DNA of 64,000 nt, taken from contig CM060181.1 of assembly GCA_030549775.1 (NCBI GenBank), forward strand, positions 50,784,218 to 50,848,217, given 5' to 3'. This document shows, one piece after another, positions 23,204 to 36,819 of this stretch. A model generated the notes under the pieces. It was not told the origin of the DNA. It worked only from the letters and a program-made list of their open reading frames with translations, and did not search any database. Every line of letters begins with the position of its first letter. Position 1 is the first letter of the stretch. A program made the position numbers and the translations under genes. The DNA is from Tamarix chinensis. Taxonomy: Eukaryota > Streptophyta > Magnoliopsida > Caryophyllales > Tamaricaceae.

Positions 23204-23270
<67 letters not shown>
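23200..23270. repeat. (CATA)n then (TA)n microsatellite
   Basis: About seven CATA units followed by ~20 TA units, immediately upstream (on the - strand) of the exon fragment. Confidence 0.95.
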
Positions 23271-23273
<3 letters not shown>

Positions 23274-24155
23274 ATATCCCAATTTAGATAAATAATTCAT
23301 GATAACCTTCTTTACTTGCAAAACTTGACTTAACCAATAAAATGTATAACACATGCTTTTGCATTTTTCTCACTTTTCCTATCATATAACACAACATATT
23401 ATACATCAACATTACCATATTGACATTTTTCTTATAAAAATACCAAGCATGATATTTCACACAAAAATACACATTGCACACCAAACCCTAGTTGCAATGT
23501 GTATCCTTATTGAAATGGTGGATGGGTGACGAATGAAACACATAGAAGTTGAGGGAAAGGAAATGGACTATAGGGAGAGTATGTAGGAGATGAGGGTATT
23601 TATAGGAGGAATGGGGTGAGAGCATGCTGATGGTGCATGGTCACGAAATTTTAGTGTGTGTTTGGTTTTGCAATATAGATCAGGGGAGAAAAGGGTATGC
23701 ATACCTTTTGGTGTTGCAGGCAATGCTGTAGGGTAGATGGTAAGTGGTCTAGTGTAGGGGAAGTGCATGGCTGGAAAGGCAAAGAAGAGGCCATGTGGGG
23801 GAGTAGGTTGCATGGATTGAAGAGGAAGGTAGGAAGGAAAAATGATTGGGATAGGGAAGAAGGGAAAGAAAAATAAAATGTAAACTAAAAGAGAAAAGGA
23901 GAAGGAAAAAGAGAAAAGAAAATAAAAGAGTTTAGGGTTAAGATTAGAATTAGGTTAAATTTCTACTAGGGGAATTAGGGTAAAATTAATGTATCAAGAT
24001 TAAATTAAAAAAATTAATGACTAGGATTATTATTAGATTTAGTATTAATAAATTAGGTTTAGATAAAAATATAAATTTTCTAAGATTAAAATTAGGTTAA
24101 AATATTAATTACTCGGGATTAGGATTAGGTAAAATTTAGATTATTATAATATACA

Positions 24156-26001
24156 CTAGATTTAATAAGGGCAGAATATATGAATTGATAGGTTTTTTGA
24201 CTTGCTACCAAAAAGGTGACAGTTTGGCTCTAGAATATATGAATTTAGATTACTTGCACTATTTCATCAACTACAACTTCTTTTCACATAATTGTTTTTG
24301 TCTTCTAACTTAAGATGACTTGATAATGGAGGGATCACATCCTTAATAGCCACCCTTCTTGTTTGTTAATATTATCTACATGTAGTTATTATTATTATTA
24401 TAAATATATTATTATTATTATTATTATTATTATGAATTATTTATAGTTATCATTATTGGATTGTTGAGTGTGGATGCTTGTTAAGATTTTAAAGTTTTAC
24501 CCCTATAGTGTAACTAATGAATTAATTCAAAATACATATAGTAATCAATGACAATAAATATTAATACTATTTTACTTTTATTTACCTAAATAGGTGTCTT
24601 GAGAATTTAATAGAAAATCTAATATTAGTACAAGTATCATCATCATCATAATTAATTTTAGTATTTTTGTTACTATAATAATGAGGTGACATTTTGATGC
24701 TTGTATAAGACCCATAGTTACTCAAGGCTAGCTCTAACTTTAAGAAATGGTGATGTTGAGAAACACAAGTTATAAGATGTGATTATAACACCTCCAACCT
24801 GATAAGGGTTGCAGATAGTTACTCTAAAGTGATTTTGAAATTAATGATTAGCCCCACATATCAAAATGAGTTCTTTTAACCATAATTTTTTTTACTAACT
24901 CACACAAATCTTAGAAAATTTCTAAGGAAGTCACCCATCATTAAATTTCTCAAAGTCAAGCATGCTTAATTATGGAATTTTTAATGATAAGTTTCCCTGA
25001 AAGAAGGTATACCTGATTGTTCATACTTTAGTCTCATATCAACAAACCCTTTCTCTTTCTTTCTTTTCAAAAAATATCCTCCCCCTAATTTGTATATAAC
25101 TTTAATTATGTGGGATGATAGAATATCATCTCTGGAAGGTCTTGAAGAAGAATGAGTTACTTTTGTGAGTTTTTAGTTCTTTGGTTGCATGTGATCTAAT
25201 TGGTGGTCTCATACCTGTTCTCTGTAGTGTTCCTTATGATTAATCAACACTAATTCAATTTTAAGATAGTATATGAGAATAATAATAAGGTATAAATAAA
25301 ATGTAGTAGGTAAATAAGGTATAATATTATGATCGTGATCACAAAAACTTTATAGCCAGTGAATAAGGGTTAGGACATGTAAATTATATTATGTTTCTCA
25401 TGCCTAGTTCTACCCTAATATTCTTAATTATACTCAAGAACTTTGTTAATATACCAACTAGTAAATCCTAAGTTGTAAAAATTTAATTTAACCAAATATT
25501 TTTTTCCATTGTATCATAAAAAGTGATTTCTTATGTTTTTTTTTCTGAAGTGTTGAGAAATATTCTTACAAGAACATAGAAGTATGTCATACATAGAGTG
25601 TTTTTTTTTGTATAAACTCTTTTTCCTTGTCATGACCACATTATCATAAAGCTTGTATCTAATAATAACTAGTGTAAGATATTGATCTCTAAGCATATAT
25701 GGGAATAATATTTCACACATTATTCCCTCTAAATGATTCACCTTATCCTATGTAGAAACTGCTAATTCAAGGTTAGTCTATAAAGCTCAATTTCTAGAAG
25801 GAAAATAAATATAAGCAAAAAAAAGCATGAAGAGAACATACTCTAGTTTTTATTCCCCTATTAATATCTCTCATCATCTTCTTCCTTCTAAATCATCCCA
25901 TGGAAATTTGAGGGTCTAATCCATTACTATAATTAGGCCGATTCTTGAGATAGCATAAGGAACCATTCCTTATTTCTAAAGGGTATCATTTAAATTATTA
26001 A
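24156..26001. other. Intergenic, left flank of the nested insertion
   Basis: AT-rich DNA with a TTA microsatellite at 24,383-24,433 and no recognised coding similarity. Its last five bases, ATTAA, form the left target-site copy of the element starting at 26,002. Confidence 0.5.
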
Positions 26002-26774
26002 TGCAAGAGCCTCTCTAGCTTACTCTCAACCTTATTATTCAAGGGATGAAGAACAAAAAGAATTAGAATACTTAGAGATAGAACCCATAGCACTTGAAAA
26101 TTCTTATACTTCTAATGTTTTGCTAAGTAATTCTTACAGGTATTGTATATGCTTGCAAGAAGTTCAAGCTATTGAAGATATTTGATGTACAAGACAAAGA
26201 CATTACAATAATCAAAAGCACATAGACGAACAGGGCTATAAGATACAAAGTTGGATTACATATATTAAATCTATGTATTACATATTTAGAGTCTGTGTAG
26301 CTTTGTTAATTTGTTGTATACTTTGTAATGCTTGTAAAAAGTCATTGTAACTCTTTTAAATTTGCTTGTTCCATGACTTATAGGTTGATGTCATTAATAA
26401 TTCTGAAGGTATGGGCTTATTAATGAAAGAGTTTGCATGTGTACATGTATACATATACCTTGTATACCTTGATCTCAGTAGAGAATGCATAATAAGAAAA
26501 CATTCGAATAGAGAGAATACACCAAGGTTATGTGTTTCTTCTTCTTCAATTGAGATATTTAGAGAGTAATGGAGTGGATTTTATTGATATACAGAAGATT
26601 TCTATTTAGAAGGTTAATGATCTTAGGTTAGATCTTAGCCACCCTCCAACACCATTTTCGACATGACCTTCATTAACATTCAAATCAATTGAAACTTTGA
26701 AGATTTTTGTAATACTTGAGGCTATAGAAAGATCTAGGTTTTGTAGAAGATCATAGTTGATGATCTTCCACATG
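26002..26774 (+). repeat. 5' LTR of the CRM/Reina-like element
   Basis: It begins TGCAAGAGCC and ends TTCCACATGA (the last CA mutated to GA; the 3' LTR keeps CA). It matches 56,510-57,045 and 57,985-58,051. It keeps ~170 bases (about 26,546-26,712) that the 3' LTR lost, and has only three TTC units at 26,536, where the 3' LTR has a 515-base TTC array. Confidence 0.85.
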
Positions 26775-26778
26775 AAAA

Positions 26779-26790
26779 TTGGTATCAAAG
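26779..26790 (+). other. Primer-binding site of the CRM/Reina-like element
   Basis: TGGTATCAAAGC, four bases after the 5' LTR end; tRNA-Met type with one change from TGGTATCAGAGC. Confidence 0.8.
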
Positions 26791-27028
26791 CAAGGCTAGT
26801 GGTGTAATACCCCAAACCTTTTATTTTAGGATTACAAAATAAAATAATGAATTATTGAATAAAATTTAATTATATGCACTCTTTCTATTAAAATAATAAT
26901 AATAATAATAATAATAATAGTAATGGCAATAAAAAAATGATATAAGGACATAGTTATTGGACACTAATTTAATTAACTAATCTAAACTAAATTATAAATA
27001 AATTATAATAAATTCTAAATTAATAAAA

Positions 27029-27029
<1 letters not shown>

Positions 27030-27117
<88 letters not shown>
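27030..27117. repeat. (TTA)n microsatellite in the giant LTR
   Basis: About 29 TTA units, in the AT-rich early part of the LTR. Confidence 0.95.
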
Positions 27118-28375
27118 CCGTAAAACTCCCAAAAACCCAAAAACCCAAAACACCCTGCCACCCCATTTTTTCTTTTCTCCATTTCTTTCCTCTTTTTTCT
27201 TTCTTTTCTTTCTTCCTTCTTCTTCCTTTTTTTTTCTTCTTCTTCAGCTGGCTGGGCAGTGCCCAATGGTGGCCCAATCCCCTTTCTCTCGCTCCTTCTC
27301 TTCTTTCCTTTCTCCTTCTCAACCGACCCGATCCTTTTTTTTTCTCTCCCTCGGGCGATGGCCCAACTTGCATAACCCCTCACTTTTCCCTTTCTCTCCC
27401 TCTGTTTTTTCACATTTCTTTTTCCCCCGTCTCCTACCTTCTACTTGCGCTACACCTATGTGCTACTGCAACTCTGCAGCTTCCCTCTCCTCCTCCCCTC
27501 TCTCCCTCCTTCTTTCCTCTTTCAACCCTATAGGGCAGGTAGTAGGCACATCCACTACACGGTCCCCTTCCCCTACGAGCTCCATCTCCATCACCTGCTC
27601 CCCTCTCCCCTACAAACTTGCCCCCAACCATTGTCTCCCCTACACAATTGTATGGACTTGCATGCTGGCCAATAGCCACAAACCCTCTTGTCTTCTTCCT
27701 TTCTTTGTCCACTTCCTCCCTCCCCTGCACCTATAAAACCCCCATTTTTTCTTCCTTCTCCTTGTTTTTCCTGCTCGATCCACCTCCTGCCTCCCTTACT
27801 CCTGCTGTCTAATCAAATGCCGCCACTGTCGCCCCTAGGCCGTGCTACCATCTCCACCCCTCCCATCCTCTTCCCTGTATCACCCTACATCTACTAAGTC
27901 CCTCCCCTTTCCTTCTATCCCCTTCCTTTCCTCTCCCCACTCATGCAAATTAGATAGCTTGAGTTGCTCTTTTGCAACCTGCACCACCACCAACACCACC
28001 CTTCGCTGTCACCACCGCTGGTCTCACCCCCCTCCTTGAATCCCTTCCTACACAAAAAAGACCGCCATGCCACACAAATATCTCCACCTCTCATTTTCTC
28101 CCCTCTCCTTTCTTCCCTTTCTTCCTCTCTTCCTCTCGAGTGCCGCCATTGTCACTGTCGCGAGACCACCACCATCACCACCACTGACCTCTTGAGCCAG
28201 GAAGCTCCACCACCCAAGAAACCATACCTTCGCTCCCCTTTCCAAACCTAAAAACCTCTTCTTTTCATCACCACCACCACCATCGCTTCGCTGCTTTAGC
28301 CACCCTCACCTTCCTTAGCCTCTCTAATTACACCATTCTCTCACTTACTTTTTTAGTGTATTTTATTTTAATAAC

Positions 28376-28501
<126 letters not shown>

Positions 28502-29984
28502 TTTTGGTTAAGAAAATAAGGAAAATGGAAAAGGAGGTGGGAAGGAAGTGAAATAACCTAGTTAATGCTCTCATTATAGGTATTTAACAAACATTTCCCC
28601 ATTAGGAGGCGTAGGATTCTTACTTCAAGCCCGGAGCCCAACTAGGTAAGGATATAGCTAAGATTTGAGATGTATTATGAGTCATGTGTGTGTAATGGGT
28701 GTACTTGTATATTATGTGTAAGTATATATGTATGTGAACTAAGTATTTGTGGTGTAGCTTAGCTTGTAAGTATTTAAGGTATAGAAAGCATGAGTTTTAT
28801 TATTTGTTGTATGTATGGTTAAAACTTGCTACGGGTGGACATATTCTTGTGTATGGTTGAAATATTAATATATATATATATATATATGCCTAGATGCCTT
28901 AGGCAGGACTTGAGTGGCCATGGAAAATTTAAAGGAAATAAAGAGGGTGGAGTGAGTGAAGTAGTATGTTGAAATTGTCCTAGTTATCTTATAAAATATA
29001 GTGGAGTAAATAAAAGGAGAAATGATAATATGAGGGGTTAGGGTAAGATCTTGCATAGGGAGTGTGAGCCTTTCATAGGGGGTGTGCACTTTACATGGGG
29101 GAAAGATTTATTCGGGAAGTCTTGTTTGGAGGTTAACCATGAGGAGGAAAGTGTGTTTTGGTTGGTTAGTGCATTGGGGAAAGTTTTAGTACCTGGGTTG
29201 ATGGGAAGGTGCATGGAGGCATTAACTAGGGTTTTGGTGGAAACATCCCTAAGGATAGGGTGTGTTTTGGGGAAATGTTGAGGAAGTTAGGTGAAAAATG
29301 GAGTTAGGATGATGCGTGTACCACATGGAGGGTGTGGATCAAGCTAAATGGAGGTAGAGTTGTGTAAGAGAAGGAGGAATGAAAGAAAATGGGGGAATAT
29401 TAGAGTTTTGGGGATGACCTATAACAACCCCAAAATTTACCATTGAAAAATTTCATTTGTTATAGAAAACTATGCACTAAAAACTTGGGGGGGGGGATGC
29501 TACCGCCGTGATCAGTAAAAGATTGACCCCATTCAAATCTCATACTTACCACAAGGCTAAAGGAACTAAAAGTATTAACATGAGTAATCAATAAAAACCA
29601 TAATAGTTCAACATTTCATAAATAAAACTAGAGTACGTAAATGTTAGAGTTGATACAGAAATAGAAATTAAATATAAAAAAATCCCACTACGAAGGAAAT
29701 AAAAATAATAAGAAAACAAATAATGATAAGTCCAGAGAACACCCTCTCCGACCCTATAATAGGTACAACAAGTCATCACTCAAGAGGGGCCACTGCTTGT
29801 GGGAATGAGCAACACCCATGAAAGGGGTGATAAGTACACTACGTACTAAGTACGGTAGCCATATGTCTAAGACAAAGTATAACATGAAAAGGGTAGATAA
29901 TGCATGTAGTAAGTTATTCTAATTAATCACAATTATTAGAACTTAGGCCATTAATACCATCTTCACACAATTCTTGAATTATAT

Positions 29985-30350
29985 CCATAAGAGTATGGGA
30001 ACCCCACTATTATAGCTGATGGATCGGAAACACCCCAAGGCAGAATGCTCCCAACCACTATTATTTGCTGATGGATCGGTATCCAGGGCAAAATACTCCT
30101 AGCCACCATTATCATTGGTGGATTGGCCTGACCCCTACTCACATGGTGTTCCACTATAAGTGATTAGTATTTTTCCCATAACTTGTTATCATTTAAGGTT
30201 TGATTTACTAAGCTCGGGATCCCCCACTATTATAGCTGGTGGATCGAAAAACGTTCCAGGCACAACGCACTTGACCACTATTATTCGTTGGTGGCTCGGT
30301 TTCTAGGGAAAACTACACCTGACCACTATTCTCACTGGTGGATCGGTCCA
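29985..30350. repeat. Hairpin cassette: two clusters of CCACTATTAT...GGTGG units
   Basis: Cluster 1 (~30,000-30,130) and cluster 2 (~30,225-30,350) each hold three units of about 50-60 bases. Each unit has CCACTATTAT followed after a few bases by a TGGTGGATCGG-like sequence, so CCAC and GTGG can pair, then a phrase like CCAGGGCAAAAT. A non-repeated spacer containing ACTATAAGTGATTAGTATTT separates the clusters. Confidence 0.8.
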
Positions 30351-31697
30351 GGCCTGATTTAATAGGCTTATAATTTAAATGGTTAGTATTTTATTCATGT
30401 CTTATTTAATAACGAATATCTTACTAGACATACATGCGCCACAAGACTCCCCATTCTCACCCTTTAATCCCAAACTCCCTAAATAACCCTATCCCATAAC
30501 TTGGGAACTCTACACTCCCTAGGACTCCAAGAATTCTTTCTCATATTTCCCCTACTCACCATAAAATCCCAAAATCCCTACACATGGGGGGTGAAGGCCC
30601 ACTTTCCCATTTCTCCTCATAGGCTCACCAACGCCTACTAGTGTTTCCCCTTGGAAGCCTTAATCTGGCCTATATGGCCCTAACCTCTCTTTATCATACA
30701 TGACCCATGATCCCCTTTGATTCCAACACTATCACTCCACTCAACCCACATCCAAACATCACAACCCTACTCCCCATCTTCCACATGTGCTAAGGAAACC
30801 TTAGTTGCCCCTAAAAACCCTAATTCTCCTCCTTTCTTTTACACCATCCCTTCGCACACACACTCTACCCTCCTTACCTCTTGTCTCACCTCCTTGATAA
30901 GACACCCATGAAATCTCAACCCTAACTCCAACTAATCACCATCAACCCTTTCACATACTCCCCTACCTAGGGGTTTTCCCAATAACCCTAGTTAAGGTCC
31001 CATGCACACTTCTACCATCCTACTTAGTATCTTTCACCCAAGGACTCCAATCACACAAAGTACTCATCTGTCACCATCCTTAAACCTTAAACCAACTTTT
31101 TCCACGCAAACTTTACCCCGATGTAAAGACTAACCACCCTATAAAAGCCTTACACTTCCCATTCCAGATTTACACCAACCCTTCATTTTATTATTATTCT
31201 CCCTTAATTTTGTCACCCATAGGTCATAAGGTACTTAAGCTCTTACCGCTTCTTTCTATTCACTCCACCCTCTTTATTCCTTTTAGATCCACACAGTCTC
31301 ACCATACCACCTAAGGCCTCCTAGCATGCATGTTATATAATAAAAACTATACATAAGAGCATGATATAAATAACAAGCCATATCACCCATATCACACATT
31401 TCATAAATCATACACACTTACCTTAGCTCCATGCAAATCAAGGTACACTACACACATTTTTAGTCCACATCCACACATATTACATAACACATATTAATAC
31501 ACCCATGAGCACAAAAATATACAAAATAAGCCTTAACCATATCCTTACCTAATAGGACACCGGGCTTGGAGCACGAATCCCATGGCTCCTTATGGGAAAG
31601 GTTTGTTTCACTTATAAAAAATGGAACACTAAATATTAAACCTTCTTCTTACTTTTTTCTTTTATTTTTTTTCTAACTAAATATAAGTAAAGAGATT

Positions 31698-31706
31698 AAT
31701 AATAAT

Positions 31707-31739
<33 letters not shown>

Positions 31740-31750
31740 AATAATAATAA
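31698..31750. repeat. (AAC)n/(AAT)n microsatellite
   Basis: AAT units, then about 12 AAC units, then AAT units, within the 3' LTR of the gypsy element. Confidence 0.9.
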
Positions 31751-33122
31751 AAAGAAGGTTAATAATAACACAAATTTTATAATATATTATACCAAATAAA
31801 TACAAGGGTTAGGGCACAATCATAGAGGGAGTGGCGACTAAGGGTGACGACACATGGCGGTGGTGACATAAGGGTGGTGGACATGTTAGTGATAGAAAAG
31901 ATGGAATTTTGGGGTTAGAAAAAGGGAGGGAAGTAGTGTTTCCTTGGGTGGTAGGGTTTCTGAGTTAGAGGGGGTTGTGGTGGTAGTGGTGGTGGTGCAA
32001 GGGGAGGCAAGGGGTGAAAAAGGGAAGCTTGAGCTGCCCACTTTGCATAGGTGGGGAGAAAAGAGGAGGGAGAGTTAGGGGCAGGGGAGGTTCACGTTTG
32101 GTGGAGGATGGTGTAGGGAAGAGAAAGTGTGAGGTTGGGATGATGACGTAGTTTGACAACAATGATGGCTATGTTTGAAGAGGTGACAAGAGGATGTGAG
32201 GTAGTGGAGAATCTAGGTAGAAAAAAAAGGGAATAGAAAGGTGAGGGAGGGATTTTATAGGTGCAGGGGAAGGAGAAGATGATAAAGGATGAAAGAGGAC
32301 AAAAGGGAGGGAAACAAGCGGCTATTGAACGGTGGTGGCAGTCGATGTAGTCCTGCCATAGGAGCTGGTTTGTAAGGGGAAGGGTTGGGTCTTTGGTAAT
32401 GTTGTAGGGGGGTTAGGTGAGGGTGCTGGAGTTGTAGAAGGGCGGGGACAACATGAACTATAGGTTAGGATGAGGGGAAGGTAAAGAGAGAGGGATCCAT
32501 AGTTGTGAAGCCGCCATTCACAATTGTAGATTGGGGGGAGGGTTGAAGATGGGGGAAAAGGAGAAGAAGGGAAAAAGGAAAGGGAGAAAAAAGGGAAACA
32601 GGGGTGTCTGTGGGTAGGGTTGGGTGAGTGCGAGGGAAAAAAAGAAAAGGGGGATGGGGGCGTGCAAGGAAGGAAATAAGAGGAGGGGGAAGGAGGATAG
32701 GCCAGGTTGGGCGTGGCCCAGGCCGGCGAGGAAGGGAAAAAAGAAAGAAAAAGAAGAAAATGGAAGATAGAAAAAGAAACAAAAGAAAAAGAGAGAAAAA
32801 GGGAAAAGGGAAAAAAAATGAGGTGGTTAGGGGTGTTTGAGATTTTTAAAATTTTTGAGAATAATAAAATTAGTAAAAATAAATAAATAATTTTTTGAAT
32901 TAATTTATAAATTATGATTATAATTTACTAAAAATTTATTGTAGCTTAGTAAATTATTCTAACCTCCACTAATTTGATTCCTACATTATTTTCCTCCTTT
33001 TTGGCTTTAGTTATTTTTATTATAATATCATTATTTTAATAAAAATGGTATATTTAATTAAATCCCACCCATGAATCCCTATTTTATTTTTAATTCCTAA
33101 ATTAGGGTTTTAGAGTATTACA

Positions 33123-33135
33123 TCCCTATCTCCTT
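33123..33135 (-). other. Polypurine tract of the Tekay/Del-like element
   Basis: AAGGAGATAGGGA on the - strand, directly before the TG that starts the 3' LTR. Confidence 0.8.
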
Positions 33136-33269
33136 GAAGAAAGATTTCATCCCCAAAGTCACTGGCTTAAATCCTGGGAGTAGGGAGTAGGGAAACGTAA
33201 TTCTAAGACAATTCAATAAAAAGAAGCATAAAACGCGATCCTACTACCCCCTTAAAGAAAAAGGGGTTT

Positions 33270-34460
33270 ACTAGGGACTATCATACCTGAGGTGAAGAGT
33301 TCTAGATACGCTTTGAGCATATCCTGCTTAGCCTCCTAGGTAGCTTCCTCAGTCCCATGGCGGCTCTAAAGAATCTTCACAAGTGGGACTACACTCGTGT
33401 GGGACTTTCTGAGCTTAGTGTCAAGGATCCACAAATGTCTCTCCTTGTAAGCCAGGGAATCATCAAGTTCGACTTCATCAGGTTGGATCACATGGGAAGG
33501 ATTAGAAATATATTTCCGTACTTGTGAGATGTGGAATAAATTGTGAACTCATGCCAACTCTAGTAGGAGTGCCAACCAGGATGCAACCTCTCCGACTCGC
33601 TCCAAGATCTTATAGGGTTTAATGTACCTTGGGCTCAGCTTACCCTTTCTATTAAATCTTTGCAACCCTTAGTTGGGGAAACCCTCAACCACACCTTTTC
33701 CCTAGGCTTGAAGTTGCTACTTCGGTGCTTTTGATCAACATAGCTCTTCTATTTGCTTTGAGAAGCTCTCATCTGATCTTGAATCTAGTAGATATGACTA
33801 GTCATCTCCTTGATCATCATAGTTGCAAACACCACTGTCTTGCCAATTTCATTCGAGCATAATGGGGTCCTACACTTTCGTCCATTCAATGCTTTGAAAG
33901 GAGCTATCTCTATACTGGCTTGGTAGCTATTGTTGTATGAAACTCTATCAGATGCAAGCGCTCTTCTCAACAACCTAGGAAAATCTAAGATAGTCCCTTA
34001 GCATGTCGTCTAGGGTTTGTGTGGTCCTCTCGATCTATCTGTCTGTAGTGAGAGGAACCTAGAATCCTTATTTGACACAATATCCTCAGGCACCTCATGC
34101 CAACTAACCACAAACTTCATGTAGATGCTAGCCAATTGATCCATGCTCCAGGTGGACTTCATTGGAATGAACATGACCGACTTGGTCAATCTGTCCATGA
34201 TGACCTAGATAGTGACACAATCACTTCGAGTCCTTCGTAACCCACTAAAAAATTCTATAGAGATCTTGACCTTTTGACAAGTTAGACATGGGGATACAAA
34301 CTTAGCCACTTCTTGCTTTATGCGGGGCCACTAGTATACCTTTTTAGGATCCTTTTATATCTTTTCCCCTCTTAGGTGGACAGAGTAAGGGGTCTAGTGT
34401 CCCTCTTTTACGATTCAGTGCTTCGATTATGAACATCCTTACGGTACACACTAGCGGCCC
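33270..34460 (-). pseudogene. Integrase with C-terminal chromodomain (Tekay/Del-like), broken
   Basis: The integrase core is seen at 34,010-34,198 (DRLTKSVMFIP, STWSMDQLASIYMKFVV, then IVSNKDSRF where the family has SDRD, so the second catalytic Asp seems changed to Asn) and at 33,785-33,973 (YNNSYQASIEIAPFKALNGR). The C-terminal part (33,400-33,720) reads KPYKILERVGEVA, VHNLFHISQVRKY and SHVIQPDEVELDDSLAYKER. The chromodomain at ~33,297-33,420 has HTSVVPLVKIL then HGTEEAT.EAKQDMLKAYLE, a group II chromodomain pattern found in Tekay/Del, Reina and Galadriel-type elements. Chromodomains are thought to guide integration to particular chromatin. Several stops and frameshifts make it non-functional. 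Confidence 0.85.
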
Positions 34461-34469
34461 TTATAATGA

Positions 34470-35130
34470 AGGCTACCATCCTTGTGTACCTGAAACCTTT
34501 CTGCCTGGCCTTTTATGTAACTTTTGACTGATCTTATTAAACTTGACATCTCCGGCCTGGCTGGCTTGGATCTCCTCAAATATTATGGGAGTGATTGTCA
34601 AGGCACTCATACACACCTCAATATCACCTTGGTGAATTGGCTCAATCTCCAAGCGAGACAATTCTTCTAGCAGCTGGTCAGCAACCAAACAGAAGTTCAC
34701 AGAGTGTGTAACCATCCTGCTTAGGGAATCTGTAACCACATTGGCCTTACCCTCATGGTAGGTTATTTTAATTTCATGGTCCTTAACTAGCTCCAACCAC
34801 CTCCTTTTCCTCATGTTCAACTCTTTTTGGATGAAGATGTACTTCAGACTCTTGTGATTTGTGAAGAATTTACACTTGGTCCCATACAAGAAGTACCTCC
34901 AAATCTTCAAGGCAAAAACTACTATGGCTAACTATAAGTCATGAGTCAGATATTTCTTCTCATGCCACTTAAATTATCGGGAAGCATATGCAACCACTCT
35001 ACCATTCTGCATTAGCACACAATCAATTCCATGCTTAGATGCATAACTGTAAACATTAAAACCCTTTGAACCCTTTAGCAGAGTTAGGACAGGTGCGGTG
35101 GTTAACCGTCTCTTTAATTCCTAGAAGGCC
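34470..35130 (-). pseudogene. RNase H domain (gypsy), broken
   Basis: The clearest frame, 34,473-34,910, has KIWRYFLYGTKCKFFTNHKS, LKYIFIQKELNMRKRRWLEL, and DHEIKITYHEGKANVVTDSL followed by SR, the standard gypsy RNase H sequence (TDH.SLKY...ADALSR) with Asp-to-Asn in TDH. It joins RT on its upstream side and integrase on its downstream side. Confidence 0.85.
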
Positions 35131-35139
35131 ACATCACAG

Positions 35140-36000
35140 GACTCGTCCCATTGGAACTTGGTGGTATTCTTTAAGAGGTTGGTTAGGGGATGAGCAATGT
35201 TTGAGAATTTTAGCATAAAGTGTTAGTCATCCTCGGCCAATCCAAAAAAACTATGAACCTCTAACATGTTTGTGGGAGGCTTACATTTCGTGATTGCCAC
35301 GATCTTTGCTAGGTCAATAGATACTACCCTAAATAACACTATATGCCCAAAGAATGCCACTTTCTGAAGCCAGAATCCACACTTGGATAGCTTCACATAC
35401 AATTGGTGCTTCCGTAGAAAATATAATATGGTGCAGAGATGTTTCTCATGTGCTTCATTCCCTTAGGAGTACACTAGGATGTCGTCGATGAACACCACCT
35501 CAAATTGATCGAGGAAGGGTCTGAAGATCCTCGTCGTCAAGTCCATGAACACTATAGGAGTGTTGGTGAGCCCAAAAGGCATCACTGTGAACTCATAGTG
35601 TTTGTACCAATTCTGGAAGGCGGTTTTTAGAATGTTAGCATCTGCTATTTGCAATTGGTGGTACCTCGGTCTCAGATCAATCTTGGAGAAAATTGTGGCA
35701 CCCTATAACTAGTTGAAGAGATCATCCATCCTTGGGAGCGGGTACCAATTCTTTACAATCAATTGGTTCAGCCCCCGGTAGTCTATATAGAGATGGAGGT
35801 TCCCATCCTTCTTCTTCACAAATAGGATTGGTGCTCACTAGGGTGACACACTTGTTCGTATATATCCATGCTCAAACAACTCCTCTAGTTGGGTGTTAAG
35901 CTCCTTCAACTCAATGGGTGCCATCTGGTAGGGTGCTCTTGACAAGGGTTAAGCTCCTGGTACTAGCTTGATAGTGAAATGAATCTCACAAACCAGGGGT
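35140..36000 (-). pseudogene. Reverse transcriptase (Ty3/gypsy), broken
   Basis: The frame at 35,463-35,654 contains [14 protein letters not shown] and ends [11 protein letters not shown]; the FIDD catalytic box is at 35,481-35,492 and is intact. Upstream (35,700-35,840) the [17 protein letters not shown] and SKIDLR motifs of gypsy RT are visible in shifted frames. Downstream a FLGHVVS-like region is degraded. The reading frame is interrupted by stops. Confidence 0.85.
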
Positions 36001-36086
36001 ATACCTTATATTTCCTCTAGGAACACATCCAAAAAATCTCTGACTATTAAAATACCTTCTAGAGCTACTAGGTCCTTATTCATCTC

Positions 36087-36480
36087 TTACACGCTACATA
36101 AGTACAGTGGGTACCACTTCTGGAACAAGGAGTGTAGTGCAACTATGGACACCACTTTGGTAGTGGTCTTAGGCTTGGTCTTCCTATACGATAACCTAAT
36201 ACCCATTGGGCCTCGTAATATCACACACTTTTGAGCATATTCAATCACCGTTCGATGCCTCCCAAGCATATCCATCCTTATAATTATATCAAAATCTTGT
36301 AACATTATACCGATCAGGTCCACTAAGACGTCTACCTCACTTATGACTATGGCCACATCTGAGTATAACTCAGTACAATTCATCCTATCACCCAAAGGAA
36401 GCATCACAGAAAATGCTACACTAGCAGATGGTGATAGCTCATCCTTGCAACAAAAGAAGTGGACATGAATGATAGAGATG
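36087..36480 (-). pseudogene. Retropepsin-like protease (gypsy), active site lost
   Basis: The readable part has LPLGDRMNCTELYSDVAIVI, SEVDVLVDLIGIML, then FDIIIRMDMLGRHRTVIEYA, matching the C-terminal half of the chromovirus protease. Where the family has DSGASHSF the frame reads TSAYSF, so the catalytic Asp is gone or shifted out of frame. Confidence 0.8.
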
Positions 36481-36819
36481 CACTTGAATTGAAAAGAATA
36501 TGCACTAGTAAAGATAGTATGGTGAGCATACTAGTGATGACGTCTAGTTGACGATCAGTCTCTACCTAGCTAATCATATTCACACATCCTCCTGATTGAC
36601 CTCCTCTCTAAGGGAGAGACTGTAGTCCCTAAGGCCTTCCCTTAACATCCTATACTGGTGCACCGACTGGGGTAGGAGCTCTCTGCTAGAACTATGGGAT
36701 TGAGGTCTGTGTGTTCTGCTAATAGGCCTGATGTTGGGAAATTAAGGGTCCCTTCTACTAGTACTGTTGACCCTGGAACTATTAGGGATGCTAATGCCTC
36801 AAAAACTCAAACGCTCCGT

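Larger units (their letters stand above)
21798..24155 (-). mobile_element. Decayed giant-LTR fragment, reverse orientation, with an exon fragment inside
   Basis: The right half (23,480-24,155) is purine-rich, carries a TATA-like box on the - strand (TATAAATACC at about 23,595-23,604) and ends in a region like ...TTAGATTATTATAATATACA, matching the promoter and start of reverse-oriented copies. The left half is more degraded and its CGGTAACACC block is not found, so the left boundary is set only by the end of the preceding LTR. Confidence 0.45.
29420..33122 (-). repeat. 3' LTR of the Tekay/Del-like element (3,703 bp)
   Basis: On the element strand it starts TGTAATACTC and ends GGGGTTGTTATA. 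On that strand, in order, are an AT-rich start, a TATA-like box (CCTATAAAATCC, near 32,255), a pyrimidine-rich leader (about 31,800-32,800 in window coordinates), the hairpin cassette (29,985-30,350) and the conserved GGCGGTA-type block near 29,503. Confidence 0.9.

Noticed and set aside
25860..26001. Weak similarity to the integrase tail upstream of the 5' LTR, which would imply a second tandem CRM-like element
   Set aside because: Only scattered matches before 26,002, and the ATTAA/ATTAT target copies explain the boundary without it.
27020..28251. Many overlapping open frames on both strands rich in Pro, Ser, Leu or Lys/Arg
   Set aside because: They arise from the pyrimidine-rich leader of a giant LTR; the same low-complexity frames recur in every copy (32,465; 45,869; 52,424; 62,366) with no conserved protein.
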